From: an uncultured Bacteroidia bacterium | GTDB lineage: Bacteria; Bacteroidota; Bacteroidia; NS11-12g; UBA9320 | DNA length: 64,000 nucleotides | Reading direction: 5' to 3' | Assembly: GCA_943787465.1 (NCBI GenBank) | Contig: CALSMN010000006.1 | Span: forward strand, 62,001 to 126,000 | Part shown: positions 1-8,828 of the stretch, piece by piece | Position numbering within the stretch: position 1 is the stretch's first letter | How the letters are laid out: every line of letters begins with the position of its first letter | Translations under genes and position numbers: made by a program | The notes under the pieces: model-generated | Database searches by the model: none | What the model was told of the DNA's origin: nothing | What the model saw: only the letters and a program-made list of their open reading frames with translations

Positions 1-619
1 CCTCCTTTAAAGAGAAGTGTGATATGTGTTCTGATTTTTTAAGTGCATTTAAAACCAGTACCTTACTTCCTCTTATTTTTTCTTTTTCTTCCTCACTGAT
101 AAAATTGGCATCCGTAATGTAGGTAAAATCACCAATTCTAAAACCCAATACCGGAAGTTTATAATGCATCACTTCGATAGGAATAATGGGTGTTCCTTGA
201 ATTTCAAAAGTCTGATTATCAATAATATGTAAATTAAGACTAGGAACCCCTGGATATTTTTTTTCAGAAAAAGCGTAATGAAAATCTCTTTTTAAAGCAA
301 GTTCTACTTGCTGATTTCCATATACTTCCATGGGCTTTTTATCTTTCCAATTAAACCCTCTTATATCATCAAATCCAGCCATATGATCTTTATGTTCGTG
401 GGTAAATACAACCGCATCCAATTGAGTCACTTTTTCTCGCAACATTTGTTGTCTGAAATCAGGACCTGTATCAATAATAATTTGAAGATCATTGTAATGA
501 ATTAATACACTGCTTCTTAAACGACGATCTCTTGGGTCCTTGGAGTTACACACTTCACAATCGCAAGCAATTATGGGCACCCCTTGTGAGGTACCTGTTC
601 CAAGAAAGGTAACTTTCAT
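1..619 (-). CDS. MBL-fold metallohydrolase (PhnP/RNase Z-like), truncated by window edge
   Basis: The reading frame is open from an ATG at 619 to the window edge (about 206 residues), so the C-terminus is missing. The N-terminus reads MKVTFLGTGTSQGVP, followed by a Cys cluster (C19, C21, C24) and the metal-binding THEHKDH motif (H74, H76, D78, H79). These are hallmarks of the metallo-beta-lactamase fold. The early Cys-x-Cys-x2-Cys resembles the structural zinc site of PhnP-type phosphodiesterases. Small cytosolic MBL proteins of this kind are common in Bacteroidota, but the substrate cannot be told from sequence. A perfect -7 box lies 6 bases upstream of the ATG, which supports the start. It is transcribed divergently from the tRNA operon at 737. 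Confidence 0.85.
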   Translation of the reverse strand, partial: MKVTFLGTGTSQGVPIIACDCEVCNSKDPRDRRLRSSVLIHYNDLQIIIDTGPDFRQQMLREKVTQLDAVVFTHEHKDHMAGFDDIRGFNWKDKKPMEVYGNQQVELALKRDFHYAFSEKKYPGVPSLNLHIIDNQTFEIQGTPIIPIEVMHYKLPVLGFRIGDFTYITDANFISEEEKEKIRGSKVLVLNALKKSEHISHFSLKE

Positions 620-625
620 TATGAA

Positions 626-633
626 CAAATATA
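626..633 (-). promoter_or_regulatory. -7 box TATATTTG for the MBL hydrolase
   Basis: A perfect match on the minus strand to the Bacteroidota -7 consensus TAnnTTTG, 6 bases before the ATG at 619. It implies a very short leader. No clear -33 TTG was seen. Confidence 0.55.
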
Positions 634-736
634 CGGCGTTAATAACGATTATTTAGATCTGATTTAGAATGATTTATTCTAAGTTATTTGTTCAATTTTA
701 TATCAAAAATTATGACTCCCGTATTACTTTCGTGAT

Positions 737-2143
737 GTGATACCGTACGACCTTTCTCATCCTATTTTTAGAGTTGTATCCGAAGAATCCCAAAAATTGG
801 GATTTGAGAGTTTCATTGTAGGTGGTTATGTCCGGGACTTACATCTTAACAGAAAGTCAAAAGATGTAGATTTTGTGACTATTGGAAGTGGTATTACACT
901 TGCTAAAGCAGTCCAAAAACGATTAAAAAATGCGTCGCTTAGTATTTTTAAAAATTTCGGTACAGCCCAAATTAAAACCGATTATTGGGAATTTGAATTT
1001 GTAGGCGCCCGAAAAGAATCATACGACCGTAAGAGCCGAAAACCAAAGATAGAGGATGGTACTTTTGAAGAGGATATTTATCGTAGAGATTTTACAATAA
1101 ACACATTAGCTATCAGCCTGAATTCTGAAAATTATGGTCATTTAATTGATACATTCAATGGTATTCATGATATTGAAAATAAAATCATACGTACTCCACT
1201 TGATGCATGTGTAACTTTCAAAGATGACCCATTACGAATGATGCGAGCCATTCGATTTGCAACCCAACTCGATTTTGAAATTGAAGAAAAAACAAAAAAT
1301 GCACTTCAATCAGAGGCAAAAAGTTTATCGATGATCTCACAAGAACGCATCACCGAAGAATTAAACAAAATTATAGCATCCAAAAAACCAAGCATCGGAT
1401 TTAAATTACTATTTGACTCAAAACTTCTACACGAATTTTTTCCTGAGTTAGTTCAATTACAAGGGGTCGAAGTTCGAAATGGAAAAGGACATAAAGATAA
1501 CTTTTATCATACCCTTCAAGTGTTGGACCAGATTGCTGTTAAAACGGAGGATCTTTGGTTGAGGTGGGCAGCTCTATTACACGACATTGCTAAACCTGCT
1601 ACAAAACGATTTTCCAAGGATGAGGGATGGTCTTTTCATGGTCATGAAGATAAAGGGTCCCGAATGGTAAAACCAATTTTCGCAAGGCTCAAATTACCTT
1701 TGAATGCCTCCATGAATAAAGTCCAAAAGCTAGTGCAACTCCATCTTAGACCTATCGCCTTAACAAAAGACAATATAACCGACTCAGCAGTGAGAAGACT
1801 TATTTATGATGCTGATGAGTATTTGAATGATCTTATCACCTTGTGCAAGAGTGATATCACTACTCAAAATAAAGAAAAAGAACAGCGATTTCAGAACAAT
1901 CTTATTAATGTAGAAAAGAATATTGCTCGGGTGGAGGAACGTGATCGAATTCGAAATTGGCAACCACCTATAAAAGGAAATGAAATTATGGATTTATTTA
2001 AAATCAACCCTGGGCGTGAAATTGGAATAATCAAATCAGCTTTAAAAGATGCTATTTTGGATGGAATCATTGAAAATGATTATAATGAAGCACATAAATT
2101 TGTGCTTGAACAAGGAAAAAAATTAGGTTTGCAAATTCAATGA
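737..2143 (+). CDS. cca: CCA tRNA nucleotidyltransferase with HD domain
   Basis: This enzyme adds or repairs the 3'-CCA end of tRNAs. The class II nucleotidyltransferase signature is clear: GGYVRD at residues 29-34, the metal-binding DVD at 43-45, RRDFTIN at 116-122, and the RNA-binding/neck motif DPLRMMRAIRFA from 164. An HD phosphohydrolase domain follows (H282-D283 in ALLHDIAKP, with HGHED at 301-305). The length of 468 residues is normal for the HD-containing bacterial form. The start is taken as GTG at 737 because an in-frame TGA sits at 713 and no ATG precedes the conserved region. The stop overlaps the next gene's ATG by 4 bases, giving an operon with the pRiA4b-like gene and miaA. Confidence 0.95.
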   Translation: MIPYDLSHPIFRVVSEESQKLGFESFIVGGYVRDLHLNRKSKDVDFVTIGSGITLAKAVQKRLKNASLSIFKNFGTAQIKTDYWEFEFVGARKESYDRKSRKPKIEDGTFEEDIYRRDFTINTLAISLNSENYGHLIDTFNGIHDIENKIIRTPLDACVTFKDDPLRMMRAIRFATQLDFEIEEKTKNALQSEAKSLSMISQERITEELNKIIASKKPSIGFKLLFDSKLLHEFFPELVQLQGVEVRNGKGHKDNFYHTLQVLDQIAVKTEDLWLRWAALLHDIAKPATKRFSKDEGWSFHGHEDKGSRMVKPIFARLKLPLNASMNKVQKLVQLHLRPIALTKDNITDSAVRRLIYDADEYLNDLITLCKSDITTQNKEKEQRFQNNLINVEKNIARVEERDRIRNWQPPIKGNEIMDLFKINPGREIGIIKSALKDAILDGIIENDYNEAHKFVLEQGKKLGLQIQ

Positions 2144-2757
2144 GTAATTTGGTATTTAGATTTCGAGTCCATTTTGAAGATGTAGATGATGTAGAACGAA
2201 TCATCGATGTATCAGCAAAAAATACATTCAAAGAGTTTCATAATTTAATTCAGAATTGTATCAATTTTGATAACAAAAAACCAGCTTCATTTTTTAAAGC
2301 AAATGATAGTTGGAGAGGTCATGAAGAATTTTGTACCGAACCCAAAGAAAGTGCTAAAGCAGCAGGTGCTAGTGAACTTGGTAAGTTTATTGATGACCCG
2401 CATCAAAAATTTCTATATCATTACGACGTACAAGAGGGAAATTGGCACTTAAGAGCTGAAATCATAAAGTTACTCCAAGCTGAACCAGGCAAAATATATC
2501 CGAATGTTTTTAAGTCTGTTGGTATCGCACCAAAACAATTTGTAGACCCCAAAAAAATAATCACCGATCCCAATGCTAAACTTCTTCAAGAAGCTGATGA
2601 TTTGATTAAAGGACTCACTGATGATATGGAAGAAGAAACTGACGATGAAGATCATGGAGACGACGAAAATCAAAATGAATTTAACCTTTTCGGAAATGAT
2701 ATTGATGAATCTGAAATTGACGAGTCACAAATAAATGATGGAACACCAACCGATTAA
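2140..2757 (+). CDS. pRiA4b ORF-3-like (PRiA4_ORF3 family) protein
   Basis: A 205-residue soluble protein resembling the plasmid pRiA4b ORF-3 / IS1096 TnpR-passenger family (FRFRVHFEDVDDVERIIDV at the start; FLYHYDVQEGNWHLRAEI near residue 90). The molecular function of this family is unknown. The last 45 residues or so are very acidic (runs of E and D from about 158), probably disordered. It starts inside the stop of cca (ATGA overlap) and runs 23 bases into miaA, so it is translationally coupled to two tRNA-processing genes. Despite the family name I see no transposase, inverted repeat or target duplication, so I treat it as a resident gene. Confidence 0.8.
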   Translation: MSNLVFRFRVHFEDVDDVERIIDVSAKNTFKEFHNLIQNCINFDNKKPASFFKANDSWRGHEEFCTEPKESAKAAGASELGKFIDDPHQKFLYHYDVQEGNWHLRAEIIKLLQAEPGKIYPNVFKSVGIAPKQFVDPKKIITDPNAKLLQEADDLIKGLTDDMEEETDDEDHGDDENQNEFNLFGNDIDESEIDESQINDGTPTD

Positions 2758-3625
2758 AAAACTCATTGTACTAGCAGGACCAACCGCTGTTGGAAAAACT
2801 TCTTTTGCAATTCAAGTTGCTAAATATTTCAATACAGAGATTATATCCTGCGACTCAAGACAAATCTATAAAGAGTTAAATATTGGGGTTGCGAGACCCA
2901 ATGAAAATGAACTTTCTGAAGTAAAACATCATTTTATTGCAACCCAAAGTATATTTGATCCTTATGATGCAGGGATATATTCCCAAGAAGTAAATCAACT
3001 CCTCAGAAAACTATTTGAAATACACGATGTAGTGGTCATGACTGGAGGCACTGGTCTTTATATAAAAGCAGCCACCGAAGGATTAGATATTCTTCCTCCA
3101 AAAAATGAACAACTTCGGCAGCAATTAAATTTCATTTTAGAAACGGAGGGTTTACAAGCCTTGCAAGCCATCGTTGATTCGTTAGATATCGATCAATCTA
3201 AAACTGATTTAAGTAATCCTCAACGTATTATTAGAGCAATTGAAATAAAACAAGGTGTTACTGAAGGACAAAAACCATTAGATACTAGTTTCTTTACCCC
3301 TTCCTATTACTTTTTAAATAGAGGTCGGCAAGAACTTTATACCCGAATTAATCAACGCGTAGATCAAATGCTCAAAGATGGCTTTGAAGCCGAAGCAAAA
3401 AGTCTTCTTCCTTATCGTAAACTAAATGCTCTTAATACCGTCGGATATAAAGATTTCTTTTCCTTTTTTGATGGTGAAATATCCAAAGATATTGCCATAG
3501 AAAAAATGAAACAGCATACTCGTAACTATGCAAAAAGACAATTAACTTGGTTCCGAAATCAAGGTAGTTACAGAGAAATTTCAACAGATGTTGAACTTTT
3601 TTTGAATATTATGAAATTAGGTTAA
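2735..3625 (+). CDS. miaA: tRNA dimethylallyltransferase MiaA
   Basis: MiaA transfers a dimethylallyl group to N6 of A37 in tRNAs that read codons beginning with U. The P-loop GPTAVGKT is at residues 15-22, the substrate-contact DSRQIY at 40-45, and TGGTGLY at 103-109. NPQRIIRAIE (about 161-170) and NTVGYKDF (about 228-235) are also typical. The length (296) is normal for the family. The start overlaps the end of the preceding gene by 23 bases; ATG codons at 2735 and 2738 are equally good. The upstream genes (CCA addition and an acidic pRiA4b-like protein) suggest a tRNA-maturation operon. It converges on the FKBP gene with one base between stop codons. Confidence 0.96.
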   Translation: MMEHQPIKKLIVLAGPTAVGKTSFAIQVAKYFNTEIISCDSRQIYKELNIGVARPNENELSEVKHHFIATQSIFDPYDAGIYSQEVNQLLRKLFEIHDVVVMTGGTGLYIKAATEGLDILPPKNEQLRQQLNFILETEGLQALQAIVDSLDIDQSKTDLSNPQRIIRAIEIKQGVTEGQKPLDTSFFTPSYYFLNRGRQELYTRINQRVDQMLKDGFEAEAKSLLPYRKLNALNTVGYKDFFSFFDGEISKDIAIEKMKQHTRNYAKRQLTWFRNQGSYREISTDVELFLNIMKLG

Positions 3626-3626
3626 C

Positions 3627-4085
3627 CTAATTCACTTCAAATAATTCTATGTCAAATATTAATACTGCATTTTTAGGGATAGATCCGCTTGGAGGATTTG
3701 CTCCATAGGCTAAATGTGAAGGAATAATTAGTTTACATGACCCACCCTCTTTAATTTTGGGTATACCCATTTGCCATCCTTTGATTACTCCACTTAGTGG
3801 AAAAGTAGCCCGTTGTCCTCGATCATAGGATGAATCAAAAATTGTACCGTTGGTTAAGTAACCACTATAATGAACCGTCACACGATCAGACACAGTGGGT
3901 CTATCTCCAGTTCCCTCCTCATTGATAATATAATATAAACCCTCAGATGTTTTCTCAGCCTGTAAATTGTTTTTGGATAAGTAATCATTTATTTCTTCAT
4001 CATTTAGTTTCACATAATCTTTTTGACAAGATGATAAAAAAATGAAACCTAAAGAGATTAAGCAAGTAAATATAATTTTTGACAT
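3627..4085 (-). CDS. FKBP-type peptidyl-prolyl isomerase lipoprotein
   Basis: A 152-residue envelope foldase that catalyses cis-trans isomerisation of prolyl bonds. The internal ATG at 4085 is chosen because it gives a lipoprotein signal (MSKIIFTCLISLGFIFLSSC, lipidated C20), and because it lies one base after the stop of the upstream gene; a longer frame to 4142 has no signal sequence. The FKBP core is complete: VTVHYSGYLTNGTIFDSSYD, then GVIKGWQMGIPKIKEGG, LIIPSHLAYGANPPSGSIP and a C-terminal VLIFDIELFEV strand. It is the last gene of a three-gene envelope operon and may help fold the two proteins encoded upstream; that link is inference. Confidence 0.92.
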   Translation of the reverse strand: MSKIIFTCLISLGFIFLSSCQKDYVKLNDEEINDYLSKNNLQAEKTSEGLYYIINEEGTGDRPTVSDRVTVHYSGYLTNGTIFDSSYDRGQRATFPLSGVIKGWQMGIPKIKEGGSCKLIIPSHLAYGANPPSGSIPKNAVLIFDIELFEVN

Positions 4086-4086
4086 G

Positions 4087-5436
4087 TTACAATTTTGTAT
4101 TTTTCTTTTTTCCAAAGGTATGGTTCCATCCGAAATGAACACCTAAGTTTCGTGTATTATTGGTTATAGATCCCAGTGCATTATCTGTAGAGATATAAAA
4201 TTGTTCGGGACCTAATTTTAAGGATGCACCAAAACCAACGTTCATAAAGCTCTCTTTGAAAAGTGTATAACTAACACTTAGCCCCAAAACTCTTCCAAAT
4301 TGAGAATTCCATGATAATGTAAGTGCAGGATAAAATTCTTTTTGATAAAAACTACCGTACATTAAAGCTCCAAGATTATGGTTTGCTGTGATATTAATAT
4401 TCGCTCCAACGTAAAATTCGCCAAGTAAACCTGTAGTGAACAAATTGCTGGATGAATCTAAGGATAAAACATCCACCAATGTATCTTTGAAAGACTGAAA
4501 TCCAGATATTCTACCCGAGGAATCTTTAGAAAATTCTTGGATATCCATCCCTTTGTATTCATAAGTTGTATTGGGTTTGCTAGAAAAAGTAGATTTCGTA
4601 TTTTCTTTCCAATGAATAATTCCTAAGTCGACAACACTAGCTGAAAGTGATATTTTTTTATTGAGTTTCAATTGAGCACCCATATCTATTCCAAAACCAC
4701 TATTTTTGGGATTACCAAATAACACATCATTTAAAGTGGTATTTGAATCCAGCTGCATTAACGAACTATTAATTTTCAAATCTGACTTTACTCTGTACGT
4801 AAATGCTTGATTAGTAGTTGTAAAAGATATATCATTACGTTCTGTTTGTATGGCATTAAGTCCTATAACATATTTAAATCTTCCACCCAATCTTAATTTA
4901 TCATTGATGAAGGAACGATTGAAACCTAATGCAAATTCCCTGGAATGTATTAAATCTATGCCAAATCCTAAATCAAATTTTTCTCCCACATTTGCCCCCC
5001 CATTACCTTCAAATACTAACTTAAAAAAATCTGTAGGAACCAATAATCTAGATTTAATTTTTTCATTAATGCTGAGGGTCCACATGCTTTTTCGAATCCT
5101 AAACCCCAGATTAATCCATTCCTGATTTAATCCAGTTCGAATGGATGCACCGTTATCAAACACAGAAGATAATTTTGTCATATCTAGCGTATATTTATCC
5201 CCATTAGGAACCAATGAACTAGACAATTCATTTAAAGCTAATGCACTGCTATTAAATGAGAAATCCACAGAAGAAAGAGCAGGTGTACCAAAATACCACT
5301 TACATGTAGGAGCCATGGCTGGATTAATTGCCAACCTTTGCGGTACTGCTTTCATATTATAGAGCGTCAAATTACTTTGAGCCTGAACTATATTTAAAAA
5401 AGCGATAATAAAACCGAGTAAAACTATCTTTCTCAT
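4087..5436 (-). CDS. DUF5723-type outer-membrane protein
   Basis: A 449-residue secreted protein with a signal peptide (MRKIVLLGFIIAFLNIVQAQ) followed by alternating hydrophobic beta-strands ending in an aromatic residue, consistent with an outer-membrane beta-barrel. The phrase PQRLAINPAMAP near residue 33 resembles the start of DUF5723 and PorP/SprF-like Bacteroidota proteins. The role of the family is not known to me. It shares a 4-base overlap with the lipoprotein gene upstream and is followed one base later by the FKBP lipoprotein, so all three are probably co-transcribed and may act together in the outer membrane. Confidence 0.75.
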   Translation of the reverse strand: MRKIVLLGFIIAFLNIVQAQSNLTLYNMKAVPQRLAINPAMAPTCKWYFGTPALSSVDFSFNSSALALNELSSSLVPNGDKYTLDMTKLSSVFDNGASIRTGLNQEWINLGFRIRKSMWTLSINEKIKSRLLVPTDFFKLVFEGNGGANVGEKFDLGFGIDLIHSREFALGFNRSFINDKLRLGGRFKYVIGLNAIQTERNDISFTTTNQAFTYRVKSDLKINSSLMQLDSNTTLNDVLFGNPKNSGFGIDMGAQLKLNKKISLSASVVDLGIIHWKENTKSTFSSKPNTTYEYKGMDIQEFSKDSSGRISGFQSFKDTLVDVLSLDSSSNLFTTGLLGEFYVGANINITANHNLGALMYGSFYQKEFYPALTLSWNSQFGRVLGLSVSYTLFKESFMNVGFGASLKLGPEQFYISTDNALGSITNNTRNLGVHFGWNHTFGKKKNTKL

Positions 5437-7055
5437 AACTCTTGATTGATTAATACTTCTGCTTGAACACCCAACTGAAATGCAATTTGATCAAAACTGT
5501 AGATTCTGATATTGGGTTGGTTGCCACTATTTCCAGTAAAAGTAGAAAGAATTGCTTTTATCCTCACCTGATTTGCACTCCGTACCCGATCTACACGGTT
5601 GGCATCTAAAATAATGTCGGTGGTTTTAGATGACTTAGCAATAGGTTTGCCATTGATATCTACAGGAGCTGATTCAAAAATTGTTTCTCCAGTAATTAAT
5701 AGAGAATCAATCACTATGTTAGTATTACTATCTTCAAAGTATAGTTGGGCATTTACATCAACCGGAAAACCATTTTCTGTATATAATCGAACTAGTACTT
5801 CTTTGATTTCTTCAGCATTTTTAAGGCTTAACTCAAACGAACTCGTTTTTTCTAGTAAATAATCTTTGAGGGTACCAAATAAGGGTAGGGTTAATTTAAT
5901 ATTACTGGAAAGCCGTGATGTATCAAGTAACCAATGCCTATTATTAGAGGGGTTGGGCTGAATACTAACGCTATAGGAATTATTAATAGGTCTATTGGAA
6001 ATGTAATTCACTAAATTACTATTGGTATTATTTAAAACTAATGAATCATCAGCTACTGCCCCAATCGTGTCAATTTTAGGTACTTGTATTACAATGGATC
6101 CAGAATTCGATGATAACGGTACAATGGTATTCGAATTATTTTTTCCATCAAATTGTTTCATAGTTATATCTAAAGGGATACCTAAACTACTACTTGAATA
6201 AAAATGAATAGTAGGTTCTACTATTCCAATAGAACCATTAGTACTATTCTCAAAGAATGGAACACTAAACTGCCCGGATACATTATCAAATTTTAGTTGA
6301 TCAAAATACCCAGTAATTTTACTAAACTTCTGATTTTCAATAGCCATTGCATACGTTATTGACTCAGAAGACTTAATCGTATTAGTTGGAATCTTGGTTA
6401 TAGTGAATTCGAATTCCAAAGTCAGTTCTGAATGTCCTTGAGCTGTTTTTGTAAAATCAATTTCTGCATTTGCCAATTCATAAATCGATGATGCATCAAT
6501 AGGTGTACCCAAATAATTTGCATCAAGATTTAAAGATATAGGTGTACCCCCTTTTTTTGAATCTGGTATATTAAGAATACAGGCAATATCATGCTCAAAA
6601 GTGCTTTCAATACCCAGGTTTATCTGACCTTGTTTAAACCATATCTGATCCAATTCATTACCATCTCCATCATAAGAAATGGTTCTATTAATTATTACTT
6701 TAACCTGACCTAACGTATTCAGTGCATTCAATTGCTCACTTGTAAATGTAAATGTCTCACCGTAATTCTGAGCGTCTAAGGTTAGAATATCCTCGACTTT
6801 ATCTGAAATATATTTATCTTCATATACTAAAGTAATTAGACTATCATCCTTTATTTGAATATACTGACTTGCATTTGTTCCACCTATAAAATCTCTAAAG
6901 CTCAGGTTGGCATGGGTTAGTGGGATAGCTATGGATGGATTCCATCTTACAGTATTAATATGACTGGCCTTTTCAATGGTTTCCGTGATATCTTTGATAC
7001 AAGCACCAAATAAAATCATTAAAATAAATAGCAGAATAGAGATTCTTTTTTTCAT
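5433..7055 (-). CDS. Large envelope lipoprotein of unknown function
   Basis: A 540-residue protein with a clear lipoprotein signal (MKKRISILLFILMILFGAC, lipidated C19). The rest is rich in Ser, Thr, Asn and Ile, with the look of all-beta extracellular domains. Phrases such as VRWNPSIAIPLTHANLSF near the N-terminus recur, as I recall, in Bacteroidota lipoproteins encoded beside DUF5723 genes. I recognise no catalytic motif. The stop overlaps the start of the DUF5723 gene by 4 bases. It heads the operon and has a -7 box 16 bases upstream of its ATG. A surface-exposed partner of the barrel is possible but unproven. Confidence 0.7.
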   Translation of the reverse strand: MKKRISILLFILMILFGACIKDITETIEKASHINTVRWNPSIAIPLTHANLSFRDFIGGTNASQYIQIKDDSLITLVYEDKYISDKVEDILTLDAQNYGETFTFTSEQLNALNTLGQVKVIINRTISYDGDGNELDQIWFKQGQINLGIESTFEHDIACILNIPDSKKGGTPISLNLDANYLGTPIDASSIYELANAEIDFTKTAQGHSELTLEFEFTITKIPTNTIKSSESITYAMAIENQKFSKITGYFDQLKFDNVSGQFSVPFFENSTNGSIGIVEPTIHFYSSSSLGIPLDITMKQFDGKNNSNTIVPLSSNSGSIVIQVPKIDTIGAVADDSLVLNNTNSNLVNYISNRPINNSYSVSIQPNPSNNRHWLLDTSRLSSNIKLTLPLFGTLKDYLLEKTSSFELSLKNAEEIKEVLVRLYTENGFPVDVNAQLYFEDSNTNIVIDSLLITGETIFESAPVDINGKPIAKSSKTTDIILDANRVDRVRSANQVRIKAILSTFTGNSGNQPNIRIYSFDQIAFQLGVQAEVLINQEL

Positions 7056-7062
7056 AATAAAT

Positions 7063-7070
7063 TAATTTTG
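7063..7070 (+). promoter_or_regulatory. -7 box TAATTTTG for the DUF423 gene
   Basis: Perfect TAnnTTTG, 11 bases before the ATG at 7082. It sits beside the opposing -7 box at 7072-7079, so the two divergent promoters share DNA. Confidence 0.5.
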
Positions 7071-7071
7071 A

Positions 7072-7079
7072 CAAAGATA
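7072..7079 (-). promoter_or_regulatory. -7 box TATCTTTG for the lipoprotein/DUF5723/FKBP operon
   Basis: Perfect TAnnTTTG on the minus strand, 16 bases before the ATG at 7055. Confidence 0.55.
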
Positions 7080-7081
7080 AC

Positions 7082-7474
7082 ATGATTAAAGAGAAAGTTA
7101 GAAAACACCTCGTGATTGGTTCATTTATTTGTGGATTATATGTCCTTCTTAGTGCTTTTGGTACCCATGGACTAGATGGCAAAATCACCCCTCAACAACT
7201 CAATACCTATCAAACAGGATTGCGCTATTTGATCATTCACGGAATGGGTATAATTGCAATAGGCACCTTATTTATATTTCTCAATCGATATCAAGTATGG
7301 ATATTTATTATGCTATATAGCGGAATGATCATGTTCTCTTTGAGTCTTATTCTTCATGCTACTAGGAATTTATTGGGGATCCCATTTCATTTTTTTGCGT
7401 TGATTGCTCCAATCGGAGGTCTATGCTATGCTGGAGCTTGGTTTTTATTAGCTGTTTATTTATCAAAAAAATGA
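7082..7474 (+). CDS. DUF423 family small membrane protein
   Basis: A 130-residue integral membrane protein with about four transmembrane helices (roughly residues 10-28, 45-67, 72-92 and 100-127). The DUF423 signature is visible in LSAFGTHGLDGKI and the HGMGIIAIGTL segment, and the length is typical for this family (E. coli YgdD). Its function is unknown. It is coupled to the next gene by an ATGA overlap (7471-7474), so membrane protein and SixA-like phosphatase are made from one message. Confidence 0.88.
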   Translation: MIKEKVRKHLVIGSFICGLYVLLSAFGTHGLDGKITPQQLNTYQTGLRYLIIHGMGIIAIGTLFIFLNRYQVWIFIMLYSGMIMFSLSLILHATRNLLGIPFHFFALIAPIGGLCYAGAWFLLAVYLSKK

Positions 7475-7956
7475 AAACAATCATACTCATGCGTCATTCC
7501 AAAACGGAACCTACAAATAATAACACTATTGATTTTGACAGGAAACTAACTCAAAATGGAATACAAGACGCAAAAAAAATGGGTAAATATTTGGCTAACA
7601 AAGTCAAGCCAGATGTGATGCTGGTTTCCAGTGCACAAAGGACTCGTCAAACCTGGTCAAATATCCACGAATGTTGGGGAAATATCCCCACTAAGTTTGA
7701 TTCCAATCTTTACCTTGCGTCATCCGAATTTATCTGGAATCAAATTCAAAATCTTGATTCACTTTTAGATACTGTTCTCATTTTAGGCCACAACCCAGGC
7801 ATCAGTGAGGTCATAAACCGTATACCTAAATTCCGAATAGATATTCTACCTACTAGTGGAGTGGTATGTATTGAATTCAACACTGATACCTTTCAAAACA
7901 TCCCCAAATGTGAGGCAGAATTAGGATTTTTCAGTCATCCATCCATTCTCGACTAA
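7471..7956 (+). CDS. SixA-like histidine phosphatase
   Basis: A 161-residue member of the histidine phosphatase (phosphoglycerate mutase-like) superfamily. The catalytic RH is at residues 8-9 (LMRHSKTE) and the second catalytic His at 107 in LGHNPGISE; SSAQRTRQT around 53-61 supplies the phosphate-pocket arginine. This is the SixA subfamily, whose E. coli member dephosphorylates phosphohistidine on PtsO, but substrates in Bacteroidota are not established. The start at ATG 7471 overlaps the DUF423 stop; an upstream in-frame ATG at 7423 would only add DUF423-overlapping sequence. Its end overlaps by 4 bases the convergent lipoprotein gene. Confidence 0.88.
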   Translation: MKTIILMRHSKTEPTNNNTIDFDRKLTQNGIQDAKKMGKYLANKVKPDVMLVSSAQRTRQTWSNIHECWGNIPTKFDSNLYLASSEFIWNQIQNLDSLLDTVLILGHNPGISEVINRIPKFRIDILPTSGVVCIEFNTDTFQNIPKCEAELGFFSHPSILD

Positions 7957-8801
7957 TAATTCAAGAATGTACGTTTTCCGTTGACCGTTAATGAGATAAG
8001 ATTGTCACAACCAGAGTCGCTGTATGGGTCAAAATCAATAACCATATTTTCAATGAATGGATTAATAGCGATATGACCACTTAATATGTGACGAATACAG
8101 GAATTATCTGATTTTTTAAGCAATGGAGACACAATCGTATAATCTTGTTTTTCTCCATCATTTGTTAGTTGCATATTCCCATTGATTGAGATAATTTTTG
8201 AAGATTGATTCGTAGATCCAGTTTCTCTCTCATGAATTATGATATCAGTGCTTAACTCTATATGACCCTGTGTGTTTGTAATCTGAATATCATCACCCGT
8301 TACTATCATATTTTTTTGAGAATCTTGCTTTAAAACTATACGTCCTTCTAGTTGAGTCATTTCTTTACCATCTCCCGAATAAAACGGGTGGTCTGAGGAA
8401 AGAACTATGGTCATTTCTGAGGTATTCAAATAATTTTGATCTAAATAAACATGTAACACTCCTGCTCTATATTTAAAATCTTTGCATAATGTTCCAAGTG
8501 GTAAATTTCCTAATTCACCAAAGTCAATCAAAAATTCGTAACCATCACCATCAATTAAAGAAGTATCTACAGCTAAAAATCTAGTACCTAAAGGTAGGGA
8601 TGGCGGATTATCAGAAGAAAAAAGTTCATTTGAAGAAATAAGATCAGATATTAAATCGTAGGTAGATAAAAATTCTGAAATCGAGGAGAGCCCTAATACT
8701 GTAGATGTATATCCATCTTTTATTTCAATCGGGTATTCTTGATTATTACACCCTAGAATTGTAAGCAATAGAAATAGTATTATAAAAAATTTAAAACGCA
8801 A
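7953..8801 (-). CDS. Hypothetical lipoprotein
   Basis: A 282-residue protein with a lipoprotein signal beginning MRFKFFIILFLLLTILGC (lipidated C18 in this numbering). The mature part is beta-rich and polar, without a motif I recognise; Asp-rich segments such as DPYSDSGCDN occur near the C-terminus. An upstream TTG at 8831 gives a longer frame, but that codon overlaps a perfect -7 box at 8829-8836, so the TTG at 8801 is preferred; it also gives a better signal peptide. Convergent with the SixA gene (4-base overlap) and divergent from priA. Confidence 0.65.
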   Translation of the reverse strand: MRFKFFIILFLLLTILGCNNQEYPIEIKDGYTSTVLGLSSISEFLSTYDLISDLISSNELFSSDNPPSLPLGTRFLAVDTSLIDGDGYEFLIDFGELGNLPLGTLCKDFKYRAGVLHVYLDQNYLNTSEMTIVLSSDHPFYSGDGKEMTQLEGRIVLKQDSQKNMIVTGDDIQITNTQGHIELSTDIIIHERETGSTNQSSKIISINGNMQLTNDGEKQDYTIVSPLLKKSDNSCIRHILSGHIAINPFIENMVIDFDPYSDSGCDNLISLTVNGKRTFLNY

Positions 8802-8828
8802 CTGCCTCTGATTTTTATTGATTAATTG

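Noticed and set aside
2140-2757. Mobile-element origin of the pRiA4b/IS1096-passenger-like gene
   Set aside because: The name comes from the first family members. There is no transposase, terminal repeat or target duplication, and the gene is coupled to cca and miaA.
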